Origin: Methylococcales symbiont of Hymedesmia sp. n. MRB-2018
GTDB lineage: Bacteria > Pseudomonadota > Gammaproteobacteria > Methylococcales > Methylomonadaceae
Assembly: GCA_003666385.1 (NCBI GenBank)
Contig: QPIN01000063.1
Span: forward strand, 150,386 to 214,385
DNA: 64,000 nt
Direction: 5' to 3'
The notes under the pieces were generated by a model. The model saw nothing but the letters and a program-made list of their open reading frames with translations. It did no database searches and had not been told where the DNA came from. How positions within the stretch are numbered: position 1 is the first letter of the stretch; the number at the start of each line of letters is the position of its first letter. A program made the position numbers and the translations under genes. This document shows, piece by piece, positions 46,330 to 55,068 of this stretch.

Positions 46330-47526
46330 ATGAGCAAATCTAAACAACAGGCTGCCAGTCAGCTTATTTTAAAACCTTTGTCTGTGCTAGCAATGGCTGC
46401 CGCCATAGCCTACGCACCTTTATCTAATGCAGGTGCAACTTTTAAGATTGATGATACCAAGTGGGTCAGTGTTGGTGCAGGACTTAGAACAAGTTTTACT
46501 GCAACTGATGATGCTGCTGGAAATGCCAACCAGAAGTGGTCTACTGACTTTACTTTGGATAATATTCGTTTGTATTTAAACGCTCAAATACACGAATATA
46601 TTAAATTAGAATTTAATACTGAATGTGGTGATTGTTCAAATGGTGGCGACGTGATTGTCTTAGATGCTATCGGAAAATTTGAAATTAATGATCATTTTAA
46701 TTTTTGGGTGGGACGTATGTTAGTGCCATTTGACAGAGCAGAGTTGAATGGACCTTTTTATCATAGTACCTATGATTTTAATAAAACACCTTTTGAACCA
46801 GCAGACCAAGGTAGTTTTGATTCAGGGAAGTTTGGTAGAGATGATGGTGTTACGCTTTGGGGAGCAATTACACCCGATAAAAAAATGACTTATGCCGTCG
46901 GTATTTTTGATGGTGCTACTGGCGGTTCAAATGTTGATAGTAACTTATTGTATGCAGGACGTGTGGGTTATAACTTTTTGAATGTAGAAAGCAACCCTGG
47001 CTACTATACTAGCAGTACTTATTATGGTGGTGCTGGTGATATTTTCACGCTTAGTTTTGCAGGACAATATCAAGAAGATGGTGCCGGGTCGAAAGCTAAT
47101 CCCGCTGATTTTTATGCCTTTACTGTTGATTTACTAAGTGAAACTGTACTTTCTAATGATGCGGTAGTTACCATTGAAGGTGAATTTAAACATTTCGGAC
47201 TAGATGGTTTAGTACCTACAGATGGTGGTGATTTAGATTTATTTGAAGGTGATGCTTATACAGGAACTGCATTGTATTTAATCCCACAAGTTGTTGGAAT
47301 TGGAAAATTTCAGCCTTATCTCCGTTATACCAATAACGATCCAAAAAACAGTTCAAATCGTAAAGAATATGCAGCTGGGTTGAATTACATTATCGACAGT
47401 CATAATGCACGTATTTCATTAATGTATCAATATGGTGATATAGCCACCAAAGGCAGAGATTATACACCAGGTGTCCAAGGCGATGAAACCAGTACACTCA
47501 AATTGGGTTTTCAATTACAAATCTAA
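46330..47526 (+). CDS. Outer-membrane porin upstream of the urea genes
   Basis: The 398-residue protein has a signal peptide (from MSKSKQQAASQLILKPL to YAPLSNA) and a beta-barrel of the OprP/OprO superfamily with strands ending in a hydrophobic C-terminus (LKLGFQLQI). I chose the start at 46330 because GGGGA lies eight bases upstream. FmdC of Methylophilus, a porin for short-chain amides and urea encoded with its ABC transporter, is the closest functional parallel, so urea entry is likely here. A MITE separates it from urtA by 175 bases. Confidence 0.8.
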   Translation: MSKSKQQAASQLILKPLSVLAMAAAIAYAPLSNAGATFKIDDTKWVSVGAGLRTSFTATDDAAGNANQKWSTDFTLDNIRLYLNAQIHEYIKLEFNTECGDCSNGGDVIVLDAIGKFEINDHFNFWVGRMLVPFDRAELNGPFYHSTYDFNKTPFEPADQGSFDSGKFGRDDGVTLWGAITPDKKMTYAVGIFDGATGGSNVDSNLLYAGRVGYNFLNVESNPGYYTSSTYYGGAGDIFTLSFAGQYQEDGAGSKANPADFYAFTVDLLSETVLSNDAVVTIEGEFKHFGLDGLVPTDGGDLDLFEGDAYTGTALYLIPQVVGIGKFQPYLRYTNNDPKNSSNRKEYAAGLNYIIDSHNARISLMYQYGDIATKGRDYTPGVQGDETSTLKLGFQLQI

Positions 47527-47527
47527 C

Positions 47528-47669
47528 GAGACCTCAGTATAACTCTGGACGGATAAAAAAAGTGATAGAATTTTTTCAGGTTTTAGTCAAAATACAAGTG
47601 TAATAGTGAGCTATTGCACGTTATTTTAGCTGACCTTTTTTATCCGTTCATGAGTTATGCTGAGTTTTC
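47528..47669. mobile_element. MITE-like element, family A, copy 2
   Basis: A 142-bp element bounded by GAGACCTCAGTATAACTC and GAGTTATGCTGAGTTTTC, beginning one base after the porin's stop codon. The interior is nearly identical to copy 1. Flanking pentamers CTAAC and CCAAC match at four of five bases. Its long hairpin may act as a terminator between the porin and urtA. Confidence 0.8.
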
Positions 47670-47701
47670 CCAACATTACTATATTATTCAGGAGTTAAGT
47701 T

Positions 47702-49000
47702 ATGAACAAATTTCTACGTAAAACAGGATTAACCAGTGTGCTTTCAGCACTGGTTTTTATGGCTGGAACCAGTGTCTCTATCGGTGCTGAGGAGACTATT
47801 AAAGTCGGTATATTACATTCATTGTCTGGCACGATGGCGATCAGTGAAACAACATTAAAAGATACTATGTTGATGCTGATTGAAGAACAAAACAAAAAAG
47901 GTGGTGTTTTAGGTAAAAAACTGGAAGCGGTAGTGGTTGATCCAGCTTCTAACTGGCCGTTATTTGCTGAAAAAGCCCGTGAGTTAATTACTAAAGAAAA
48001 AGTAGTTTCAATTTTCGGTTGTTGGACTTCAGTATCACGTAAATCTGTATTACCCGTTATTGAAGAGTTAAACAGTATTTTGTTTTATCCAGTTCAATAT
48101 GAAGGTGAAGAGTCTTCAAAAAATGTTTTTTACACAGGTGCGGCACCTAATCAGCAAGCGATTCCAGCTATTAACTACTTGATGAATGATATTAAAGTAG
48201 AGCGTTGGGTATTAGCTGGAACGGATTATGTATATCCACGGACGACCAATAAAATTTTAGAAGCTTATTTAAAGTCTAAAGGTGTTGATGCTAAAGACAT
48301 TATGATCAACTACACACCTTTTGGTCACTCTGATTGGCAAAGTATTGTTGCTGACATCAAAAAATTTGGTGCTGCTGGCAAGAAAACAGCCGTAGTTTCA
48401 ACTATTAATGGTGATGCTAATATTCCTTTCTATAAAGAATTAGGTAATCAGGGTGTTTCTGCTGAAGATATTCCTGTTATCGCTTTTTCAGTAGGTGAAG
48501 AAGAACTTTCAGGTATGGATACTAAGCCTTTAGTTGGTCACATGGCAGCCTGGAACTATTTTATGAGTGAAGAGACCACTAAAAATGCGGCATTTATTAA
48601 GCAATGGCATGAATTCACCAAAGATAAAAAACGTGTAAGTAATGATCCTATGGAAGCACATTACATTGGCTTCAATATGTGGGTAAAAGCAGTCGAAAAA
48701 GCAGGTACTACAGATTCTGATGCCGTACAAAAAGCGATGATTGGTATTAAATTCCCTAACCTGACAGGTGGCGTGGCACAAATGTTACCTAACCATCATT
48801 TGAGCAAGCCTGTATTAATTGGCGAGATTCAAGAAGATGGTCAGTTCTTTACTATATGGCAAACTAATACCTTAGTTAAAGGTGATGCGTGGTCTGATTT
48901 TCTAGCAGAAAGTAAACCAATTATTGCAGACTGGACAGCACCGATTAGTTGTGGAAATTACAACACAAAAACTAAAAAGTGTTCAGGACAAAACTATTAA
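47702..49000 (+). CDS. urtA: Urea ABC transporter substrate-binding protein
   Basis: UrtA is the periplasmic high-affinity binding protein for urea. The 432 residues start with a signal peptide (FLRKTGLTSVLSALVFMAG) and continue with VGILHSLSGTMAISETTLKD, the type I branched-chain-binding fold entry, then IFGCWTSVSRKSVLPVIEE and the PVQYEGEESSKNVFYTGAAPNQQ region characteristic of UrtA. It heads urtABCDE; a terminator-like hairpin directly follows it. Confidence 0.96.
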   Translation: MNKFLRKTGLTSVLSALVFMAGTSVSIGAEETIKVGILHSLSGTMAISETTLKDTMLMLIEEQNKKGGVLGKKLEAVVVDPASNWPLFAEKARELITKEKVVSIFGCWTSVSRKSVLPVIEELNSILFYPVQYEGEESSKNVFYTGAAPNQQAIPAINYLMNDIKVERWVLAGTDYVYPRTTNKILEAYLKSKGVDAKDIMINYTPFGHSDWQSIVADIKKFGAAGKKTAVVSTINGDANIPFYKELGNQGVSAEDIPVIAFSVGEEELSGMDTKPLVGHMAAWNYFMSEETTKNAAFIKQWHEFTKDKKRVSNDPMEAHYIGFNMWVKAVEKAGTTDSDAVQKAMIGIKFPNLTGGVAQMLPNHHLSKPVLIGEIQEDGQFFTIWQTNTLVKGDAWSDFLAESKPIIADWTAPISCGNYNTKTKKCSGQNY

Positions 49001-49047
49001 AGAGCGAGGTATACTTTGTGTAACCAGTGTTGTGCAAAGTAAAAAAT

Positions 49048-49082
49048 AAACGGGACAAAAATAGTTTTTGTCCCGTTTTTTT
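49048..49082 (+). terminator. Strong intrinsic terminator between urtA and urtB
   Basis: A 14-bp perfect stem (AAACGGGACAAAAA with TTTTTGTCCCGTTT) and 3-base loop are followed by more T residues. It lies in the 98-base urtA-urtB gap, so most transcripts would end after urtA, giving an excess of binding protein over membrane components. Confidence 0.85.
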
Positions 49083-49098
49083 ATTGATCGGAGATGTT

Positions 49099-50784
49099 AT
49101 GAAATATCGGGTGATGTGCCCAGTTAGAATGGTTTTATGGGTTTTAATATTTGGCTTTATTAAGCCTGCTTATTCACAATTAGATGAGATAGATTTTATA
49201 GCCCCTGTTGTTGGTCAGCAAGAAATTGAAAAACCAACATATTCTGAGACAATATTAAATTTAAAAATACGCTCTTTGTCTAAAAAGGGTCAAGCTATTG
49301 AGCGATTAGTCACCTTTCAAAACCCACAAACTATTAACATATTACAGGCGTTGGCTGATGGGTATTTATTTGAAAGCAGAGAATATGGCAGTATTGTTAT
49401 TGCCAGCAGTAAAGAAAATCAATATGCCATAGTTCTTGCCGAAGATAATAGTCAGCTTGGTTTAGTTGAAAGATCAGCGATAAAGAAAATTAAAATAAAT
49501 AATAGTATTCGTTCTAAAATTCGCAGATTAATTGCTAAATTGCATTTGAATTCCGTTGATCCAAATTTAAGATTACTGGCTGTAAAAACACTAAGTAAAG
49601 CCATTAATCAAGACAGTTTAAATATTTTAAAAATACTAGCAGAAACAGAGCGAGATGAGTCTGTATTAGATACCTTACAGCTGGTTATTGCACTAGATAA
49701 GCTCAAAAGCACAGATCGTTTAATCCGCTTGGAAGGTATAGAAACTTTAAAAGAAAAAACCAGTTTAGAGGCGGTTAATCGTCTACAAGCCATCATTGAA
49801 CAAAATAGCAACGGTCAATTTTTAGAAGCCGATACTGAAGTACGCAAACAAGCCAAATCAGCCTTGGTAAAAATAGAGGCACGTTTACAAGTCTACCAAG
49901 CGGCTGAAACAGTATTTTTTGGCTTTAGTTTAGGTGCAGTATTAGTGCTTGCTGCTATTGGACTGGCCATTACTTTTGGAGTGATGGGAGTTATTAATAT
50001 GGCACACGGTGAAATGATGATGCTGGGTGCTTATACGACGTATGTTGTGCAGCAGATTATGCCACATCATATTGGTCTATCCATCATTTTGGCTATACCT
50101 GCTGCATTTATGGTTTCAGGGCTGATAGGTATAGTGATTGAACGAGGTATCATTCGCCATTTATATGGTCGTCCCTTAGAAACCTTATTGGCGACTTTTG
50201 GTGTTAGTCTGGTTTTACAACAAACCGTGCGTTCCGTTTTTTCCCCGTTAAATAGAAGTGTCATAACACCGGAATGGATGAGTGGTTCCTGGCAAATAAA
50301 TGATTTTTTATCATTGACATGGAATCGTTTATATATATTAGTTTTTTGTTTGTTAGTGTTCGCTTTTCTTTTACAAATTCTTAAACGGACACGTTTGGGG
50401 TTAGAAGTCCGAGCAGTATCACAGAATCGAAATATGGCAAAAGCCATGGGTATTCCAACAGGTCGAGTAGACGCTATGACTTTTGGTTTAGGCTCTGGTA
50501 TTGCAGGAGTTGCCGGGGTGGCCTTAAGTCAAATTACTAATGTGGGACCAAACTTAGGTCAAGCCTATATTGTGGATTGTTTTATGGTGGTGGTATTTGG
50601 CGGTGTCGGTAATTTATGGGGAACCTTAATAGCAGGCTTTGTTTTAGGGATTGCTAATAAAGTACTTGAACCTTTTGCAGGTGCTGTTCTAGCAAAAATC
50701 CTAGTGTTGATATTTATTATTTTATTTATTCAGAAACGTCCGCGTGGTTTATTTCTACAAAAAGGTCGTGGGGTGGAGTCATAA
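49099..50784 (+). CDS. urtB: Urea ABC transporter permease UrtB
   Basis: UrtB is one of the two LivH/LivM-type permeases of the urea importer. The protein has an N-terminal signal/anchor (VMCPVRMVLWVLIFGFI), a long extracytoplasmic segment with HEAT-like helical repeats (residues about 60-260, usual for this family), then the permease with GVMGVINMAHGEMMMLGAYTT near 310 and GSGIAGVAGVALSQITNVGPNLGQ near 470. The start MKYRVMC at 49099 has GGAG nine bases upstream; an earlier start would include terminator-derived sequence. Confidence 0.95.
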   Translation: MKYRVMCPVRMVLWVLIFGFIKPAYSQLDEIDFIAPVVGQQEIEKPTYSETILNLKIRSLSKKGQAIERLVTFQNPQTINILQALADGYLFESREYGSIVIASSKENQYAIVLAEDNSQLGLVERSAIKKIKINNSIRSKIRRLIAKLHLNSVDPNLRLLAVKTLSKAINQDSLNILKILAETERDESVLDTLQLVIALDKLKSTDRLIRLEGIETLKEKTSLEAVNRLQAIIEQNSNGQFLEADTEVRKQAKSALVKIEARLQVYQAAETVFFGFSLGAVLVLAAIGLAITFGVMGVINMAHGEMMMLGAYTTYVVQQIMPHHIGLSIILAIPAAFMVSGLIGIVIERGIIRHLYGRPLETLLATFGVSLVLQQTVRSVFSPLNRSVITPEWMSGSWQINDFLSLTWNRLYILVFCLLVFAFLLQILKRTRLGLEVRAVSQNRNMAKAMGIPTGRVDAMTFGLGSGIAGVAGVALSQITNVGPNLGQAYIVDCFMVVVFGGVGNLWGTLIAGFVLGIANKVLEPFAGAVLAKILVLIFIILFIQKRPRGLFLQKGRGVES

Positions 50785-50785
50785 A

Positions 50786-51880
50786 ATGTTACTGAAATAT
50801 TTTGGCAATGATAAGGAATTTGGTTTTGTATTGTTACTACTAGCAGCAGTCACGATCATTATTCCACTGTGTAATCTCATTTTTTCTACAGGTTCAGTAT
50901 TTTATTTTTCTGCCTATACCGTATCGTTGATTGGAAAATATTTAACCTTTGCTCTATTGGCCTTGTCTTTAGACTTGATTTGGGGATATTGTGGGATTTT
51001 AGTTTTAGGGCAAGGGGCTTTTTTTGCCTTGGGTGGTTATGCTATGGGAATGTACTTGATGCGTCAAATAGGCGATAGAGGTGTCTATGGTAACCCTGAT
51101 TTACCCGACTTTATGGTGTTTTTAAATTGGAAGGAACTGCCTTGGTATTGGTTGGGTTTTGATTCATTTCCCTTTGCTATGCTAATGGTCATGCTAGCTC
51201 CAGCCATTTTAGCTTTTGTCTTTGGCTGGCTAACATTTCGATCCAGAGTGACGGGTGTTTATTTATCGATTATCAGCCAAGCGATGACTTATGCCTTATT
51301 GTTGGCATTTTTTAGAAATGAGATGGGTTTTGGCGGTAATAACGGGCTAACCGACTTTAAAGATATTATTGGTTTTAGTTTGCAATCGGATAACGTAAGA
51401 GCACTTTTATTGATGAGCTCAGGACTCATCTTGATTGCTGCTTTTATGCTCTGTCGTTGGTTAGTAAAAACCCGGTTAGGACGGGTAGTAACAGCGATAC
51501 GCGATCATGAATCTCGGGTTCGATTTTTAGGCTATCGAGTGGAAATGTTTAAGTTATGGATCTTTGTATTTTCGGCCATATTAGCAGGGCTTGCAGGTGC
51601 TCTTTATGTACCACAGGTTGGTATTATTAATCCCAGCGAATTTTCTCCTTTAATCTCCTTGGAAATCGTAGTTTGGGTTGCAGTTGGTGGACGCGGAACA
51701 TTATATGGTGCAATTATCGGTGCTATCTTGGTTAATTACAGCAAAACAGTATTAACGGGTCTGTTACCAGAAGTGTGGTTGTTCACCCTGGGCGCAGTTT
51801 TTATTTTGACAACTATCTATATGCCAGATGGTCTGGTCGGTTTATGGAAAAGCAAAACAGGAGGGCTAAATCATGAGTAA
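50786..51880 (+). CDS. urtC: Urea ABC transporter permease UrtC
   Basis: UrtC is the LivM-type permease partner of UrtB. The 364-residue protein begins MLLKYFGNDKEFGF one base after urtB's stop. It has about eight membrane segments and signature pieces LSLDLIWGYCGILVLGQGAFFALGGYAMGMYL near 70, RVVTAIRDHESRVRFLGYRVE near 235 and AGALYVPQVGIINPSEF near 275. Its end overlaps urtD by eight bases. Confidence 0.95.
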   Translation: MLLKYFGNDKEFGFVLLLLAAVTIIIPLCNLIFSTGSVFYFSAYTVSLIGKYLTFALLALSLDLIWGYCGILVLGQGAFFALGGYAMGMYLMRQIGDRGVYGNPDLPDFMVFLNWKELPWYWLGFDSFPFAMLMVMLAPAILAFVFGWLTFRSRVTGVYLSIISQAMTYALLLAFFRNEMGFGGNNGLTDFKDIIGFSLQSDNVRALLLMSSGLILIAAFMLCRWLVKTRLGRVVTAIRDHESRVRFLGYRVEMFKLWIFVFSAILAGLAGALYVPQVGIINPSEFSPLISLEIVVWVAVGGRGTLYGAIIGAILVNYSKTVLTGLLPEVWLFTLGAVFILTTIYMPDGLVGLWKSKTGGLNHE

Positions 51881-52700
51881 TACCAAGCCTTTTCTAAACA
51901 GATATCAGACCTACGATTTTGTTAATCGTAACCCTGTGATTAAAAATAAAGTAGATGTCAGTCATGGTACGGTGTTGTATATGGAGGGTGTCAGTATCAG
52001 CTTTGATGGCTTTAAGGCACTAAATGACTTATCACTTTATATTAATGATGGCGAGCTCCGGTGTTTAATAGGCCCTAATGGCGCAGGAAAAACAACTTTA
52101 ATGGACGTTATTACCGGAAAGACAAAACCTGATGCAGGATCGGTTTATTTTGGGCAAACCATTGATTTATTACAAATGGATGAGTCGGAAATAGCTCGGG
52201 CAGGTATTTGTCGAAAATTTCAAAAACCCAGTGTATTTGAAAAGTTAAGTGTATTTGAAAACCTAGAACTTTCTATGCAATCGAATAGAGGGACTTGGGT
52301 GGCTTTATTTGCCTCTTTGAATAGTGAGCAACGGGACCGTATTGATGAGGTGCTGGAAATCATAGGTATGACAGCACTTAGATTTCAGTCTGCAGGTATT
52401 CTTTCTCATGGTCAGAAACAATGGCTGGAAATTGGCATGCTATTAATGCAGAAACCTAGAGTTATGTTGGTGGATGAGCCAGTAGCAGGGATGACAAACC
52501 AGGAAATTGATCGTACTGCAGAATTGTTATTGTCACTAGAAGGTAAACATTCCGTCATTGTGGTGGAACATGATATGGAGTTTATCCGATCTATTGCTAA
52601 AAAAGTGACAGTGCTACATGAAGGTTCTGTGCTAACAGAAGGAACAATGGACGAGGTTCAAAATGATCCCCGTGTCATTCAAGTATATTTGGGGGAATAA
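51873..52700 (+). CDS. urtD: Urea ABC transporter ATPase UrtD
   Basis: UrtD is the LivG-type ATPase energising urea uptake. The 275 residues show Walker A GPNGAGKTTLMDVITG near 70, the Q-loop near ICRKFQKPSVFE, the ABC signature in the form LSHGQKQWLEIGMLL near 180 (LSHGQ replaces LSGGQ, usual for this family), Walker B PRVMLVDEPVAGM near 205 and the H-loop VEHDMEF. About 30 residues precede the ABC domain. It overlaps urtC and abuts urtE. Confidence 0.95.
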   Translation: MSNTKPFLNRYQTYDFVNRNPVIKNKVDVSHGTVLYMEGVSISFDGFKALNDLSLYINDGELRCLIGPNGAGKTTLMDVITGKTKPDAGSVYFGQTIDLLQMDESEIARAGICRKFQKPSVFEKLSVFENLELSMQSNRGTWVALFASLNSEQRDRIDEVLEIIGMTALRFQSAGILSHGQKQWLEIGMLLMQKPRVMLVDEPVAGMTNQEIDRTAELLLSLEGKHSVIVVEHDMEFIRSIAKKVTVLHEGSVLTEGTMDEVQNDPRVIQVYLGE

Positions 52701-53473
52701 TGTTAAGTATTTCAGCAATAGATCAATATTATGGTGAAAGCCATACACTTTGGGATTTAACTCTGGATGTGCCAGAAGGCTCTTGCATGTGTTTGATGGG
52801 ACGCAATGGTGTGGGTAAAACAACTTTGTTGAAAAGTATTATGGGATTGATACCTATCCGCGAAGGAAGTATTAAAATGGATGGAGAAGATATTTCCACC
52901 GCGAAAGCAGAAGTGCGGGCTGAATTAGGTATTGGTTACGTACCTCAGGGGCGAGAAATTTTTCCATTGCTAACGGTAGAAGAGAATCTGAAAACAGGTC
53001 TGCGTGCAGCAAGTAAAATGGGTGTTAAAACGGTACCTGAACAAATATATGAAATATTTCCTGTTTTAAAACAAATGCTCAATCGTCGTGGCGGAGATTT
53101 GTCTGGTGGACAGCAACAACAATTGGCTATTGGACGTGCATTAGTACTTAATCCAAAACTGCTTATTTTGGATGAACCGACAGAAGGGATTCAGCCTAAT
53201 ATTGTCAGTGAAATTGGTGATGTTATTATGCGTTTAAACCGCAGTAAAGGGATTCCTGATCCGAAAGTAGAGCCTGTTAAAGGTGAGGTCTATCAAACTA
53301 TTTCTAAAATTAATAAAGAAATGGGTGTAACCATATTAATCGTAGAACAAAAACTTCCTTTTGCCCGTCGAGTGATGGATCAATTTTGTATTTTAGAAAG
53401 AGGGCGTAATGTGGCTACAGGAAAAATGTCTGATTTGAATGAACAAATAGTTAAACAATACTTAACAGTGTAA
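52700..53473 (+). CDS. urtE: Urea ABC transporter ATPase UrtE with internal insertion
   Basis: UrtE is the LivF-type ATPase partner of UrtD. Walker A GRNGVGKTTLLKSIMG near 36, signature DLSGGQQQQLAIGRAL near 135, Walker B KLLILDEPTEGIQPN near 158 and the H-loop region ILIVEQKLPFA are all intact. At 257 residues it is some 26 longer than typical UrtE: extra residues NRSKGIPDPKVEPVKGEVYQ and neighbours lie between Walker B and the H-loop. Its ATG overlaps urtD's TAA. Confidence 0.95.
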   Translation: MLSISAIDQYYGESHTLWDLTLDVPEGSCMCLMGRNGVGKTTLLKSIMGLIPIREGSIKMDGEDISTAKAEVRAELGIGYVPQGREIFPLLTVEENLKTGLRAASKMGVKTVPEQIYEIFPVLKQMLNRRGGDLSGGQQQQLAIGRALVLNPKLLILDEPTEGIQPNIVSEIGDVIMRLNRSKGIPDPKVEPVKGEVYQTISKINKEMGVTILIVEQKLPFARRVMDQFCILERGRNVATGKMSDLNEQIVKQYLTV

Positions 53474-53516
53474 AGGCACGAGAGCCGATTCAAGGTAAAA
53501 ACAATAAGACTAAAAA

Positions 53517-53551
53517 ATCATCTTGATTACGCTTTGTTTCATCAAGATGAT
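53517..53551. terminator. Hairpin between urtE and ureD
   Basis: ATCATCTTGAT and ATCAAGATGAT pair perfectly around a 13-base loop, within the 99-base urtE-ureD gap. No T tract follows, so it may be a weak terminator, an RNA-stability stem or an operator separating transport and enzyme units. Confidence 0.45.
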
Positions 53552-53572
53552 GGACTTAATAAGCTTTAGAAT

Positions 53573-54400
53573 ATGGATAAAAAGTTAAATAATTTTCATC
53601 TGGGGTGGAAAGCAGAACTCACACTAGGCTTTGCTCATAATGGTAATAAAACGGTACTGGCTCAGCGTAGCCATAAAGGGCCTTTAACAGTACAACGTCC
53701 TTTTTATCCAGAAGGTGGTTTATGTCATGTTTATATAATACATCCGCCAGGTGGTATTGTATCAGGTGATCAGCTATCAATAAATGTACAGTTAGAGCAT
53801 AAGACCAAGGCATTAATAACAACACCAGGTGCAGCAAAGTTTTATCGGAGTAATGGAGAACAAGCAGTTCAGACAGTATCATTAAAAATAAAAGAAGATT
53901 CGGTACTTGAATGGTTGCCTCAGGAAACACTTATTTTTGAAGGTGCACGATTGCTATCAGATATTCGTGTTGACCTGCTTGGCAATGCCAAGTTTATTGC
54001 TTGGGAAATCTGTGCATTAGGGAGACCTGCGGCAGGTGAAAGTTTTAAACAGGGAGAAGCCCTGTTGAAATGGCAAGTTTTTCGAGATGGAATGCCTTTG
54101 TTTTTAGAAAAAATGTGCTTGGACTCAGAAGCTTTTTTAGCACGTTGGGGGCTCAATGGCTACTCAAGTTGTGGTACTTTTCTGATAAGCGGAGCTTCTA
54201 AAGCGAATTTAGAATCAGTTAGAGCATTGATTGCTGATACGGTGGGGCAAGGTGTCACCTTAATAGATGATTTATTGATTTGTCGAGCCACTGCTGACAA
54301 AACAGAATTGATACGTTGTTTTTTTGAAAAAATACGTACATTGATACGGATGGATATAGTGCAAGAAAAACCTTGTACACCGAGGATTTGGGCAACTTAA
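53573..54400 (+). CDS. ureD: Urease accessory protein UreD
   Basis: UreD forms the scaffold on apo-urease that receives UreF and UreG for nickel delivery. The 275-residue protein carries the family motifs WKAELTLGFAHNGNKTVLAQRSHKGPLTVQRPFYPEG at the N-terminus, HPPGGIVSGDQLSI near 60, TTPGAAKFYRS near 82 and WLPQETLIFEGARL near 115. It opens the ureDABCEFG series, 28 bases before ureA. Confidence 0.96.
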   Translation: MDKKLNNFHLGWKAELTLGFAHNGNKTVLAQRSHKGPLTVQRPFYPEGGLCHVYIIHPPGGIVSGDQLSINVQLEHKTKALITTPGAAKFYRSNGEQAVQTVSLKIKEDSVLEWLPQETLIFEGARLLSDIRVDLLGNAKFIAWEICALGRPAAGESFKQGEALLKWQVFRDGMPLFLEKMCLDSEAFLARWGLNGYSSCGTFLISGASKANLESVRALIADTVGQGVTLIDDLLICRATADKTELIRCFFEKIRTLIRMDIVQEKPCTPRIWAT

Positions 54401-54427
54401 CATTTTTATTCCCTTTTAAGATAAATT

Positions 54428-54730
54428 ATGCAACTCTCCCCACGTGAAAAAGATAAATTATTGATATTTACAGCGGGCTTATTAGCCGAAAGACGCTTGG
54501 CTCGAGGACTTAAACTCAATCACCCCGAAGCGATTGCGTTAATTTCTGCGGCTGTTATGGAAGGTGCTCGTGATGGTAAAACCGTTGCGGAATTAATGGA
54601 ATACGGTCGTACCTTGTTAAATCGTGACAAGGTGATGGAAGGTATTTGCGAAATACTTCATGATGTGCAAGTAGAAGCTACATTTCCCGATGGTACCAAA
54701 CTGGTAACCATTCATAACCCGATTGAATAG
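54428..54730 (+). CDS. ureA: Urease subunit gamma
   Basis: UreA is the smallest structural subunit of the (UreABC)3 urease. The 100 residues match the family along the whole length: [46 protein letters not shown] and [18 protein letters not shown] [19 protein letters not shown] at the end. It is followed eight bases later by ureB. Confidence 0.98.
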   Translation: MQLSPREKDKLLIFTAGLLAERRLARGLKLNHPEAIALISAAVMEGARDGKTVAELMEYGRTLLNRDKVMEGICEILHDVQVEATFPDGTKLVTIHNPIE

Positions 54731-54738
54731 AGGTCTTT

Positions 54739-55068
54739 ATGATTCCAGGTGAAATTATTGTCGCTGATGGTGATATAGATTTGAATGCAAGCCTTGTTGC
54801 TATTACCATCACTGTTGCTAACACTGGCGATAGACCTGTTCAGGTGGGTTCTCATTATCATTTTTACGAAACTAACCCAGCACTTATTTTTGATCGTGAA
54901 AAAGCACGAGGCTATCGACCTAATATCGCAGCAGGGACAGCGATACGTTTTGAACCAGGTCAGCAACGCCAAATACAATTAGTACCTTATACAGGTTTGC
55001 GACATGTGTATGGATTTCGGCAAGATATTATGGGCTGTTTAGATAATAAACCGAAGGATCAGGTATGA
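54739..55068 (+). CDS. ureB: Urease subunit beta
   Basis: UreB is the second structural subunit. The 109 residues start [17 protein letters not shown] and include [22 protein letters not shown] near 35-55, [19 protein letters not shown] near 75 and the C-terminal [10 protein letters not shown]. Its stop overlaps ureC's start by four bases. Confidence 0.98.
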   Translation: MIPGEIIVADGDIDLNASLVAITITVANTGDRPVQVGSHYHFYETNPALIFDREKARGYRPNIAAGTAIRFEPGQQRQIQLVPYTGLRHVYGFRQDIMGCLDNKPKDQV

